From DATAEE01 sp036258175 (GTDB lineage: Bacteria; Acidobacteriota; Vicinamibacteria; Vicinamibacterales; 2-12-FULL-66-21), in NCBI GenBank assembly GCA_036258175.1, contig DATAEE010000273.1:1-64000 (forward strand): 64,000 bases of DNA, read 5' to 3'. The notes under the pieces were generated by a model, which was not told where the DNA came from, searched no databases, and saw nothing but the letters and a program-made list of their open reading frames with translations. Positions 33,374 through 40,819 of this stretch are shown piece after piece. Each line of letters starts with the position of its first letter. Position 1 is the stretch's first letter. The position numbers and the translations under genes are program-made.

Positions 33374-34192
33374 ATGATGAAGCGCATTCTTCTGGCCACG
33401 GTGGCGATCGTCGGGCTCGCGTCAGCCGCCGCCGCGCAGGAAGCCGCGACGATCGTCCTTCGATCGGGCGAGCGCATTAGCGGGCAGCTGATCGATCACG
33501 GCGGCGTGGGATTCACGATCAGCGTCGGCGGCGCGAATCGCACGATTCCGACGGGCGAGGTTGCGCTCGTCGAATTCCCTGGCGCCAGCACGGCTCTTTC
33601 GAACGACATGGCTGCCCGGTTGAACAGCGGGCAGCACGTCATCGTGCTCAAGAACGGCCAGGCGATCGCCGGCAATTTCTACGACATCGGTGGCACGACA
33701 CCCCTTCGGATCACGATCGACACCGACAGCGGGCGGCGTGACCTGATGTCTTCCGAGGTCGGCCGGATTTATCTGGCTCCCACCGGGGCAACGTCAGGGA
33801 CGACGGGCGGTGTGCAGCCCGGCGCGCCAGGAACCGTGGCCGTCGCGGCGAACCAGCCGTGGACGCCGACCGGCTTGATCGTCCGTCGCGGCGAGACGCT
33901 GACGTTCCAGACGACTGGAGAGATCCAGTTGAGCGGCGACTCGAACGACAAGGCGCATTCAGCCGGCGCCTACAACCAGCGGAGACCGGGCTTGGGCGCC
34001 CCGCTGCCGCAGGAGCTCGCCGGCGCGCTCGTCGCGCGGATCGGCAACGGGCGGCCGTTCGCCATCGGCAACAACACGACGGTGACGATGCCGGACTCCG
34101 GACAGTTGTTCCTGGGCGTCAACGACGACTCGCTGGGGGATAACGCCGGGCAGCTCAACGTGTCGATTCAGCGCCGGAGCCGTCGCCGGTAG
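33374..34192 (+). CDS. Secreted protein with beta-barrel N-domain and LecA/PA-IL-like C-domain
   Basis: A 272-residue exported protein with a signal at residues 1 to about 22 (ILLATVAIVGLASAAAAQ). Residues 25-130 hold two LSm/SH3-like stretches (TIVLRSGERISGQLIDHGG and VIVLKNGQAIAGNFYDIGG), an internal duplication. After a Gly/Thr/Pro linker, the C-domain resembles PA-IL (LecA) galactose lectins: PFAIGNNTTVTMPDSGQLFLGVNDD and DNAGQLNVSI, with Asp/Asn residues suited to Ca2+. A surface or periplasmic carbohydrate-binding role is plausible but untested. GGAGGC precedes the paired ATG codons. It ends in a basic RRSRRR tail. Confidence 0.7.
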   Translation: MMKRILLATVAIVGLASAAAAQEAATIVLRSGERISGQLIDHGGVGFTISVGGANRTIPTGEVALVEFPGASTALSNDMAARLNSGQHVIVLKNGQAIAGNFYDIGGTTPLRITIDTDSGRRDLMSSEVGRIYLAPTGATSGTTGGVQPGAPGTVAVAANQPWTPTGLIVRRGETLTFQTTGEIQLSGDSNDKAHSAGAYNQRRPGLGAPLPQELAGALVARIGNGRPFAIGNNTTVTMPDSGQLFLGVNDDSLGDNAGQLNVSIQRRSRRR

Positions 34193-34218
34193 GCTCGCAG
34201 CTGGAGGGGTTTCGACTC

Positions 34219-34251
34219 AGGGCGGGTCTCTCGGACCCGCCCTTTCTTTTT
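34219..34251 (+). terminator. Rho-independent terminator
   Basis: The stem GGGCGGGTC/GACCCGCCC (34220-34228 and 34234-34242) with loop TCTCG is followed by TTTCTTTTT. It ends the lectin-like gene and lies directly before ileS. Confidence 0.9.
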
Positions 34252-34252
34252 G

Positions 34253-34258
34253 TACAAT
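34253..34258 (+). promoter_or_regulatory. -10 box of the ileS operon
   Basis: TACAAT 9 nt before the ileS ATG at 34268, embedded just after the T tract of the preceding terminator. No ribosome binding site or T-box leader fits in between. Confidence 0.4.
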
Positions 34259-34267
34259 GAATCCTTC

Positions 34268-37063
34268 ATGCCGGACTGGAAAGATACGCTCAATCTCCCC
34301 CGGACCGCCTTTCCGATGAAGGCGAACCTGCCGGCGACCGAGCCGGCCGCGATCAAGCGCTGGGAAGAAACCGATCTGTACGGACAGATCCGGCGTGCGC
34401 GCGCCGGCAGGCCGTTGTTCGTCCTTCACGATGGGCCTCCGTACGCGAACGGCAACATCCACATCGGGACGGCGCTCAACAAGATCCTCAAAGACTTCGT
34501 CGTGAAGTCGCACTCGATGGCCGGTTTCGACGCGCCATATGTCGTGGGCTACGACTGCCATGGCCTGCCCATCGAGCTGCAGGTCGACCGCGAGCTCGGT
34601 CCAAAGAAGCGCGAGATGTCAGTGGCCGATTTCTGCCGCGCGTGCCGCGCGTACGCCGAGCGCTTCGTCGGCCGGATGACGGAGCAGTTCCGTCGGCTTG
34701 GAATCCTGGGTACGTGGGACGATCCCTATCTCACAATGGACTTTCGGTACCAGGCCGCGATCGCTCGAGCATTCGGAAAGTTCGTCGAGCAGGGTCTCGT
34801 CTATAAGGGCCTCAAACCGGTCCACTGGTGCATCCATTGCCGGACCGCGCTCGCCGAGGCTGAGGTCGAGTACGAGAATCACTCCTCACCCTCGATCTAT
34901 GTCGAGTTCCCCTTGGACTCATCCAGCGCCGACGCGTTTCGGCGGCTCGCGCCCGAGGTAGGCGACCGTCCCGTGTCCGTCCTGATCTGGACGACTACGC
35001 CCTGGACGATTCCGTCGAACCTCGCAATCGCGTTTCACCCGGAATTCGACTACGGCGTGTACGACGCCGGTGGGACGGCGGTCATCGTGGCGGAAGCCTT
35101 GAGCGAGGCGGTGCAGAAGACAACGGGACGCCCGTTCGACAAGCGGCTGGCGCGGCTGAAGGGTCGCGCTCTAGAAAAGCTGCGGTTTCAGCATCCGCTG
35201 TACGCGCGCCACTCGCTCGCGGTCCTCGGTGAGTACGTGACGCTCGAACAGGGCACCGGCGCCGTCCACACGGCTCCGGGCCATGGCGCCGACGACTTCC
35301 ACACTGGCGTCAAGTACGGGCTCGAAGTGCTCGCGCCGGTCGGCCCGGCGGGACATTTCCTCGAAAGCGTGGATCTCTTCGGCGGTCAGCGTGTGTTCGA
35401 CGCGAATCCGAACATCGAGGCGGCGCTCGAATCGCGCGCCCGGCTCTGGCATCGGGAGACGTTTTCGCACCAGTATCCGCACTGCTGGCGGTGCCACAAC
35501 CCTGTGATCTTCCTCGCCACATCTCAGTGGTTCATCCGCCTGGGCGAAGCAGACAGCCAGGAGCCGACGCTTCGACGACGAGCGCTGGAGGCCATCGAAC
35601 GCGATGTGCAGTGGATCCCGCCCTGGGGGAAGGATCGGATCGGCGGCATGGTGGCGAGCCGGCCGGACTGGTGCGTATCTCGTCAGCGAGCGTGGGGCGT
35701 ACCAATTCCAGCGGTTGACTGCACCGCCTGCGGTCAGGCGATCCTGACGGCTGCTCTCGTGGACAAAGCCGCGAGCGTGTTCGAGCAATACGGCGCGGAC
35801 GCCTGGTATGAGCGGCCGCTCGAGGAATTCATCCCCGCCGGCCTCACCTGCCCTTCGTGCGGGAAGACATCATTCGAGCGGGAGATGAACATCCTCGACG
35901 TGTGGTTCGATTCCGGATCGAGCCACGAGGCAGTCCTGTCAGTCTGGCCGGAGCTGACGTGGCCGGCGGACGTGTATCTCGAGGGAACCGATCAGCATCG
36001 CGGCTGGTTCCAGAGTTCACTACTCGTCGGGCTGGGCACGCGTGGCCGTCCGCCGTACCGGGCGGTCGTGACCAACGGCTTCGTCGTCGCGGAAGACGGG
36101 CGCAAGATGTCGAAGTCGCTCGGCAACTCGATCGAGCCCGAGGACATCATCAAACAGCACGGCGCCGACATGCTGCGCCTCTGGGTGTCGATGGCGGACT
36201 ACACCCAGGAGATCCGGCTGAGCCAGGAGATTCTTGCGAGAGCGGTCGAAGCGTATCGCAAGATTCGAAACACGTTCCGCTATCTGATCTCAAACCTGTA
36301 CGATTTTGACCCAGCCCGCGACACGGTGCCGACGTCGGAGCTGCAGGAAGTGGATCGGTACGCGCTCGCGAGATACGCCCAGGCTGCAAAACGCCTGGCG
36401 GACGCGTACGACCGCTACGATTACCAGACGATTTTCCACACGCTCAACACCCTGTTGACCGTGGACTTGAGCGCGTTTTACTTGGATGTGTCCAAGGATC
36501 GGTTATACACGCTGGGCGCGAATTCCCGGACGCGGAGATCCGCCCAGACGGCGATCTATCAGATTGCCGACGGACTGACGCGGCTCGTCGCGCCCATCCT
36601 GTCCATGACTGCCGACGAAGTCTGGCGCCACCTGCCGGGTTCGCGGGAAGAATCCGTCCATCTCGCACTGTTTCCGGCCGCCGCCGAGCTCGACCGGCTT
36701 CTCGCTCCGGAGCTCACCGAACGGTGGTCGCGTCTTATCGAGATCCGCGATCGGGTGAACGCGGCGCTCGAAGAGGCGCGTCAGCAGAAAACGATCGGAA
36801 ACTCGCTCAGCGCGCGCGTCGAGCTCAGTGCAGCCGGCGAGGAGGCCAAACTGCTCGACAGGTACCGCGATGAACTGCCGATGCTCTTCATCGCGTCGCA
36901 GGTGGACTTGCGGAGCGACGGCAGCGAGTCGCCGGCGACGATGATTACCGTCGGCCGGGCAGACGGCGCGAAGTGCACCAGGTGCTGGCGAATCGTTCCG
37001 CATGTGAACGAAGAAGGACTGTGTGACCGCTGCGTCGAGGCGCTCGCGGAGGCGGTGGTCTGA
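34268..37063 (+). CDS. ileS: Isoleucyl-tRNA synthetase
   Basis: A 931-residue class I synthetase. The HIGH motif (HIGT) is at 65-68 in GNIHIGTALNKIL, KMSKS is at 613-617, the CP1 editing domain lies between (TTTPWTIPSNLA), and the C-terminal Zn finger is CTRCWR with CDRC. It charges tRNA-Ile in the cytoplasm. The length and Zn finger indicate the standard bacterial type. The ATG at 34268 matches the family start (PDWKDTLNLPRTAFPMKA). No T-box is present. First gene of the ileS-lspA-lgt-rluD-nudix operon. Confidence 0.96.
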   Translation: MPDWKDTLNLPRTAFPMKANLPATEPAAIKRWEETDLYGQIRRARAGRPLFVLHDGPPYANGNIHIGTALNKILKDFVVKSHSMAGFDAPYVVGYDCHGLPIELQVDRELGPKKREMSVADFCRACRAYAERFVGRMTEQFRRLGILGTWDDPYLTMDFRYQAAIARAFGKFVEQGLVYKGLKPVHWCIHCRTALAEAEVEYENHSSPSIYVEFPLDSSSADAFRRLAPEVGDRPVSVLIWTTTPWTIPSNLAIAFHPEFDYGVYDAGGTAVIVAEALSEAVQKTTGRPFDKRLARLKGRALEKLRFQHPLYARHSLAVLGEYVTLEQGTGAVHTAPGHGADDFHTGVKYGLEVLAPVGPAGHFLESVDLFGGQRVFDANPNIEAALESRARLWHRETFSHQYPHCWRCHNPVIFLATSQWFIRLGEADSQEPTLRRRALEAIERDVQWIPPWGKDRIGGMVASRPDWCVSRQRAWGVPIPAVDCTACGQAILTAALVDKAASVFEQYGADAWYERPLEEFIPAGLTCPSCGKTSFEREMNILDVWFDSGSSHEAVLSVWPELTWPADVYLEGTDQHRGWFQSSLLVGLGTRGRPPYRAVVTNGFVVAEDGRKMSKSLGNSIEPEDIIKQHGADMLRLWVSMADYTQEIRLSQEILARAVEAYRKIRNTFRYLISNLYDFDPARDTVPTSELQEVDRYALARYAQAAKRLADAYDRYDYQTIFHTLNTLLTVDLSAFYLDVSKDRLYTLGANSRTRRSAQTAIYQIADGLTRLVAPILSMTADEVWRHLPGSREESVHLALFPAAAELDRLLAPELTERWSRLIEIRDRVNAALEEARQQKTIGNSLSARVELSAAGEEAKLLDRYRDELPMLFIASQVDLRSDGSESPATMITVGRADGAKCTRCWRIVPHVNEEGLCDRCVEALAEAVV

Positions 37064-37561
37064 GTGTTGGACGTGCGCAGGTTCGAACTGCCGCTCGGGC
37101 TCGGGATCGTCATAGCAGACCAGGTGACGAAGGCGCTGGTTCGTCGTGCGCTGCCGCTGTACGAGAGCAAGACCATCGTGCCGGGTTTCCTGGATCTGAC
37201 GCATGTCCGCAACACGGGCGCCGCGTTCGGCCTGTTCAATGCGGCCGACTTTCCGCTCAAGCCCGCCGTCATGCTCGGGATGGCCATCCTCGCGCTCGCT
37301 GCGATCGCGGTGTACGCTGCACAACTGCGGCCGGATGAGCGGTTGGCGCGGGCCGGGCTCGCGCTCGTGCTGGGAGGCGCCGTCGGAAACCTGATTGATC
37401 GTGCCGCCACCGGTTACGTCCTCGATTTCGTGGACGTCTACTATCGCGACGCGCATTTCTGGGCGTTCAACGTCGCGGATGCCGCCATTACCGTTGGGGC
37501 GGCGCTCGTGATTCTGGACGTCCTTCTCGCGGGACGACGACATGTACCCGGTCCTGTTTGA
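37064..37561 (+). CDS. lspA: Lipoprotein signal peptidase (signal peptidase II)
   Basis: A 165-residue inner-membrane aspartyl protease with four helices that cleaves the signal of diacylglyceryl-modified prolipoproteins. The catalytic pair is Asp121 (VLDFVDVY) and Asp139 (FNVADAAI), with HVRNTGAAFGLF and GGAVGNLIDR also conserved. The GTG start directly follows the ileS stop. It overlaps lgt by 20 bp, so the two lipoprotein enzymes are co-expressed. Confidence 0.94.
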   Translation: MLDVRRFELPLGLGIVIADQVTKALVRRALPLYESKTIVPGFLDLTHVRNTGAAFGLFNAADFPLKPAVMLGMAILALAAIAVYAAQLRPDERLARAGLALVLGGAVGNLIDRAATGYVLDFVDVYYRDAHFWAFNVADAAITVGAALVILDVLLAGRRHVPGPV

Positions 37562-38348
37562 AATCGGACGATTCCCGATTTACGCGTACGGCCTGTTACT
37601 GGCCGCCGCGTATCTGCTCGGCTTGCAGCTCGCCGTCAAGCGCGCCCGCGCGCGCGGTCTCGACGGCGCCCGGGTCATGGACCTCGGAATCTGGGTCATC
37701 ATCTCCGCGCTGGTCGGAGCGAAGCTGCTGCTGCTGGCCGTTGACTTCGATCGGTTCCGGGCTAATCCGTCGGAGCTTCTGTCGCTCGTCCGCTCGGGCG
37801 GCGTTTTCTATGGCGGCCTGGCGCTCGCAGTGCCAGTCGCACTCCTCTACGCCCGCAAAGCGGGGCTGCCCATCTGGACGACGGCCGATGCGTTCGCACC
37901 AGGCATCGCCCTGGGACACGTCATCGGTCGTCTCGGCTGCCTCATGGCCGGGTGCTGCTACGGCCGGACGACGGACGTGCTATGGGCGATCACCTTCACA
38001 AACCCTGCGGCCGCCGACAACGCCGGAACTCCGCTCGGTATCCCGCTGCATCCGACCCAGCTCTACGAAGCGGGCGCTGAGCTGGTCATCCTGGTGTTGC
38101 TCGTTGCACTCGAGCGCAGGCGCAAGTCATTCCCGGGACGCACGTTCTGGGGATATATCCTGCTGTATGCGATCTCTCGCTTCATGATCGAGTTCTATCG
38201 TGGCGATCCACGCGGGATGATCGGGCCGCTCTCGACGTCGCAATTCATTTCAGCGCTTCTCGTGCCGCTGAGCGTCGCGATGCTCGTCTGGCTCGGACGT
38301 CGCGCCCCCGCCCCCGGGACAACGAAGCGGCGCAAGCTGGCGGCATGA
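37542..38348 (+). CDS. lgt: Prolipoprotein diacylglyceryl transferase
   Basis: A 268-residue inner-membrane enzyme with about seven helices that transfers diacylglycerol from phosphatidylglycerol to the lipobox Cys. The signature GHVIGRLGCLMAGCCYG, GGVFYGGLALAV and the HPTQLYEAG and RFMIEFYRGD motifs are present. Its product is the substrate of LspA encoded just upstream. It overlaps rluD by ATGA. Confidence 0.95.
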   Translation: MYPVLFEIGRFPIYAYGLLLAAAYLLGLQLAVKRARARGLDGARVMDLGIWVIISALVGAKLLLLAVDFDRFRANPSELLSLVRSGGVFYGGLALAVPVALLYARKAGLPIWTTADAFAPGIALGHVIGRLGCLMAGCCYGRTTDVLWAITFTNPAAADNAGTPLGIPLHPTQLYEAGAELVILVLLVALERRRKSFPGRTFWGYILLYAISRFMIEFYRGDPRGMIGPLSTSQFISALLVPLSVAMLVWLGRRAPAPGTTKRRKLAA

Positions 38349-39301
38349 CCGCCGCCGACGCGGAGCATCTCCAGGTCGAGGTCGGCGACGAGCACGATGG
38401 TCTGCGCCTCGACCAGTTTCTCGCCAACGTACTGCCGCATCAGTCCCGGTCGCAGATCCAGCGGCTGATTCGAGACGGGCTCGTCCAGACGCAGGCACGA
38501 CACACCCGTCCGAGCACGCCGGTTCATGCCGGTGACCGCATCGCGGTCGAGATCCCGGCGCCGGCGCCGGCGGTCCCACAGGCGCAGGAATTACCGCTGC
38601 CGATCCTGTACGACGACGCGGATGTCGTCGTGGTCAATAAACCTCCGGGAATGGTGGTCCATCCCGCGGCCGGCCATTCCGAAGGTACGCTCGTCAACGC
38701 CCTCCTGCATCACGTCAAGGATCTCAGCGGGATCGGCGGCGAGCTCCGCCCGGGAATCGTCCACAGGCTCGACCGTGGAACGTCGGGTGTCATGGTGATT
38801 GCCAAAAACGATCGCGCGCACCAGGAGCTGGCGCGGCAGTTCCACGATCGTGAGGTCGAGAAAGAGTACATGACGCTCGTGTGGGGCGTCGTGCAGGCAG
38901 GCCGCCGGATCGATGCGGCCATCGGACGCGACCCGCACGACCGGCAGAAGATGTCCACTCGTGCGAGGCGAGCGCGGTCAGCAGTCACACGGGTGACCGC
39001 TGCCGAGCACATGCGAGGCGTGTCGCTCCTCCATGTTGCGATCGCGACCGGCCGGACCCATCAGATCCGCGTGCACTTGAGCGCCATCGGCCATCCCATC
39101 GTCGGCGATCCCACCTACGGTGGCTCGCGCCGCCAGCTGCCCGCTCACCTGCGTGCGCTCGCCCGGCTGGACCGGCCTTTTCTTCACGCGGCACGGATCG
39201 CGTTCACACATCCGTCCGATGGGTCGCGGGTCGAGTTCGTCGCCCCGCTCCCGTCCGATTTGCAGCAGTTGATCGCCGAGCTGAGGAGAGATGCGACATG
39301 A
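38345..39301 (+). CDS. rluD: RluD-type 23S rRNA pseudouridine synthase
   Basis: A 318-residue RluA-family enzyme with an N-terminal S4 RNA-binding domain (GLRLDQFLANVLP.QSRSQIQRLI) and a catalytic domain with Asp143 in HRLDRGTSGVMVIAK. It makes pseudouridines in helix 69 of 23S rRNA if truly RluD; RluC-like specificity cannot be excluded. The lspA-rluD order is common. It overlaps the nudix gene by ATGA. Confidence 0.9.
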   Translation: MTAADAEHLQVEVGDEHDGLRLDQFLANVLPHQSRSQIQRLIRDGLVQTQARHTRPSTPVHAGDRIAVEIPAPAPAVPQAQELPLPILYDDADVVVVNKPPGMVVHPAAGHSEGTLVNALLHHVKDLSGIGGELRPGIVHRLDRGTSGVMVIAKNDRAHQELARQFHDREVEKEYMTLVWGVVQAGRRIDAAIGRDPHDRQKMSTRARRARSAVTRVTAAEHMRGVSLLHVAIATGRTHQIRVHLSAIGHPIVGDPTYGGSRRQLPAHLRALARLDRPFLHAARIAFTHPSDGSRVEFVAPLPSDLQQLIAELRRDAT

Positions 39302-39834
39302 CCGATGTTCAGATCATCCGGCGCGGCGGCCGGGTAGCCTTCGAGGGGCGCATCTTCGCCGTGCATGTTGATCACGCTCAGATGTCGAGCGGACGCGAGG
39401 TCACACTCGAAGTCGTCCGTCATCCGCCTTCCGTCGTCCTGTTGCCGATGCCGGATGCCGAGCACATCGTTCTGGTGCGGCAGTACCGCTACCCGATTGA
39501 TCGGTGGGTCTGGGAGTTGCCCGCCGGCAGCATCGATCCTGGTGAGACACCCGATGTGGCGGCGGCGCGCGAGTGTCACGAAGAGATTGGAAAAGTCCCG
39601 CGCAGAATCGAGCGCCTCGGGTCGCTTTTCCCCACGCCGGGCTACTGCGATGAGGAGATGATCTTCTACCGGTTGCACGGGCTCGACGAGCCGACCGCCG
39701 CCGCGCACCTTGACGAGGATGAGGTGCTCGAGCCCCGAACGTTTACGTTGGGCGAGGTCCGCGCCATGGTTGAGCGACGCGAGATCGTCGACATGAAGAC
39801 GGTGGCCGGGCTGACGATGCTCGGGCAGCCCTAA
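39298..39834 (+). CDS. Nudix hydrolase (ADP-ribose pyrophosphatase type)
   Basis: A 178-residue Nudix enzyme. The Nudix box starts at the Gly of AGSIDPGETPDVAAARECHE and ends EEIGKV, fitting G-x5-E-x7-RE-x2-EE-x-G. LVRQYRYPIDRWVWELPAG before it is typical of the ADP-ribose pyrophosphatase/NudF group, which splits ADP-ribose to AMP and ribose-5-P. Last gene of the ileS operon. Its TAA stop lies in the centre of a small palindrome (39826-39841). Confidence 0.9.
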   Translation: MTDVQIIRRGGRVAFEGRIFAVHVDHAQMSSGREVTLEVVRHPPSVVLLPMPDAEHIVLVRQYRYPIDRWVWELPAGSIDPGETPDVAAARECHEEIGKVPRRIERLGSLFPTPGYCDEEMIFYRLHGLDEPTAAAHLDEDEVLEPRTFTLGEVRAMVERREIVDMKTVAGLTMLGQP

Positions 39835-39841
39835 AGGGCTG
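39826..39841. repeat. Palindrome centred on the nudix stop codon
   Basis: The arms CAGCCCT and AGGGCTG are separated by AA, and the TAA stop lies in the centre. It is followed by CGCTACG, shared (inverted) with the palindrome at 53174-53197. It may act as a terminator or a mobile palindromic unit. Confidence 0.65.
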
Positions 39842-39893
39842 CGCTACGCGACCTAAGACCCAGCCCAGGCCCTAAGTCCCAAACCCCAGGGCT

Positions 39894-39931
39894 GCCGCGC
39901 CGAAGCGGCGGTCAGCCGCGAAGGCGGGCCC
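39894..39931 (-). repeat. REP-like palindromic element, copy 3
   Basis: GCCGCGCCGAAGCGGC, a short spacer, then GCCGCGAAGGCGGGCCC: the reverse complement arrangement of the element at 21992-22032. It covers the end of the HDAC-like gene. The adjacent 39848-39893 is CCCAGG-type low-complexity spacer. Confidence 0.65.
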
Positions 39932-40814
39932 AAGCCCTGCTGGCTTCGGTGACCGTCCCGACGTGGATGTCGACGGTGTCCTCGACGCGCCGCGCGTAGC
40001 CGCCCGCCAGCGTCACGAAGACTGGCACACGCGCAGTGAGGCAGGCTTCAAAGACCATGCGATCGCGCCGGCGAAGCCCTTCCTTGGTCAGCGACAACCC
40101 GCCAAGCTGATCCTCGACGAACGGGTCGGCGCCCGCCAGATACGCGACGACGTCGGGCCCGGATGCGACGACGGCCGTCAGTGCGCCGGCGAGCTTCGAG
40201 AGATACGTCTCGTCACGAGCCCCATCGGCGAGGCCGATGTCCAAATCGCTCGGCGGCTTCCACATCGGGTAGTTGTTCTGCTGGTGGATCGAAAACGTGA
40301 AAACGTCCGCGTCGCGGCCGAAGATCATGGCCGTGCCGTTACCGTGATGGACGTCGCAGTCGACGACAGCGGCGCGCCGGATAGCGCCATCACGCTGCAA
40401 GTGCCGCATGGCGACAGCGACGTCGTTGAACATGCAGAAGCCTTCCCCGTGGTTCGCGAAAGCGTGGTGCAATCCACCGCCGAGGTGAACGGCGATACGG
40501 TCGTTCAACGCGAGCCGGGCGGCCTGGATCGTTCCGCCGACCATCAACCGGAAGCCGTCCGCGATTTCGGCGGACCAGGGGATCTCGAGCTGTGAGACCT
40601 CTTCGAGCGTCAGGCGCCCGTGGCGCGTTTTCTCGACGTACTCCAGCGTGTGAACCAGCAGCAGGTCATCCCACGACGCCGCGGAGGGCTCCACGAACTG
40701 GAGATGGAGGTCGGCGGAGGCGTTGAGCGTTTCGCGAATGAGCCTGTATTTCGAGATGGGCCAGACGTGAGGACCGATGTCCAGCTCGTAGGCCCGCGAC
40801 TGGACGACCCACAC
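39912..40814 (-). CDS. Histone deacetylase-family protein
   Basis: A 300-residue arginase/deacetylase-fold enzyme. Zn and catalytic landmarks are GGGLHHAFANHGEGFCMFND (His-His charge relay), VVDCDVHHGNGTAMIF (Asp and His ligands) and AYLAGADPFVEDQLGG. These match class IV HDAC-like bacterial proteins acting on acetyl-lysine, acetyl-polyamines or acetoin-related substrates. The GTG start is 5 bp after the lon stop, so it is co-transcribed with lon. The final residues lie in a REP-like element. Confidence 0.85.
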   Translation of the reverse strand: MWVVQSRAYELDIGPHVWPISKYRLIRETLNASADLHLQFVEPSAASWDDLLLVHTLEYVEKTRHGRLTLEEVSQLEIPWSAEIADGFRLMVGGTIQAARLALNDRIAVHLGGGLHHAFANHGEGFCMFNDVAVAMRHLQRDGAIRRAAVVDCDVHHGNGTAMIFGRDADVFTFSIHQQNNYPMWKPPSDLDIGLADGARDETYLSKLAGALTAVVASGPDVVAYLAGADPFVEDQLGGLSLTKEGLRRRDRMVFEACLTARVPVFVTLAGGYARRVEDTVDIHVGTVTEASRAWARLRG

Positions 40815-40819
40815 AGGCC

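Noticed and set aside
34193..34267. T-box leader for ileS
   Set aside because: The space is filled by the preceding terminator and a -10 box; no specifier hairpin or T-box sequence.
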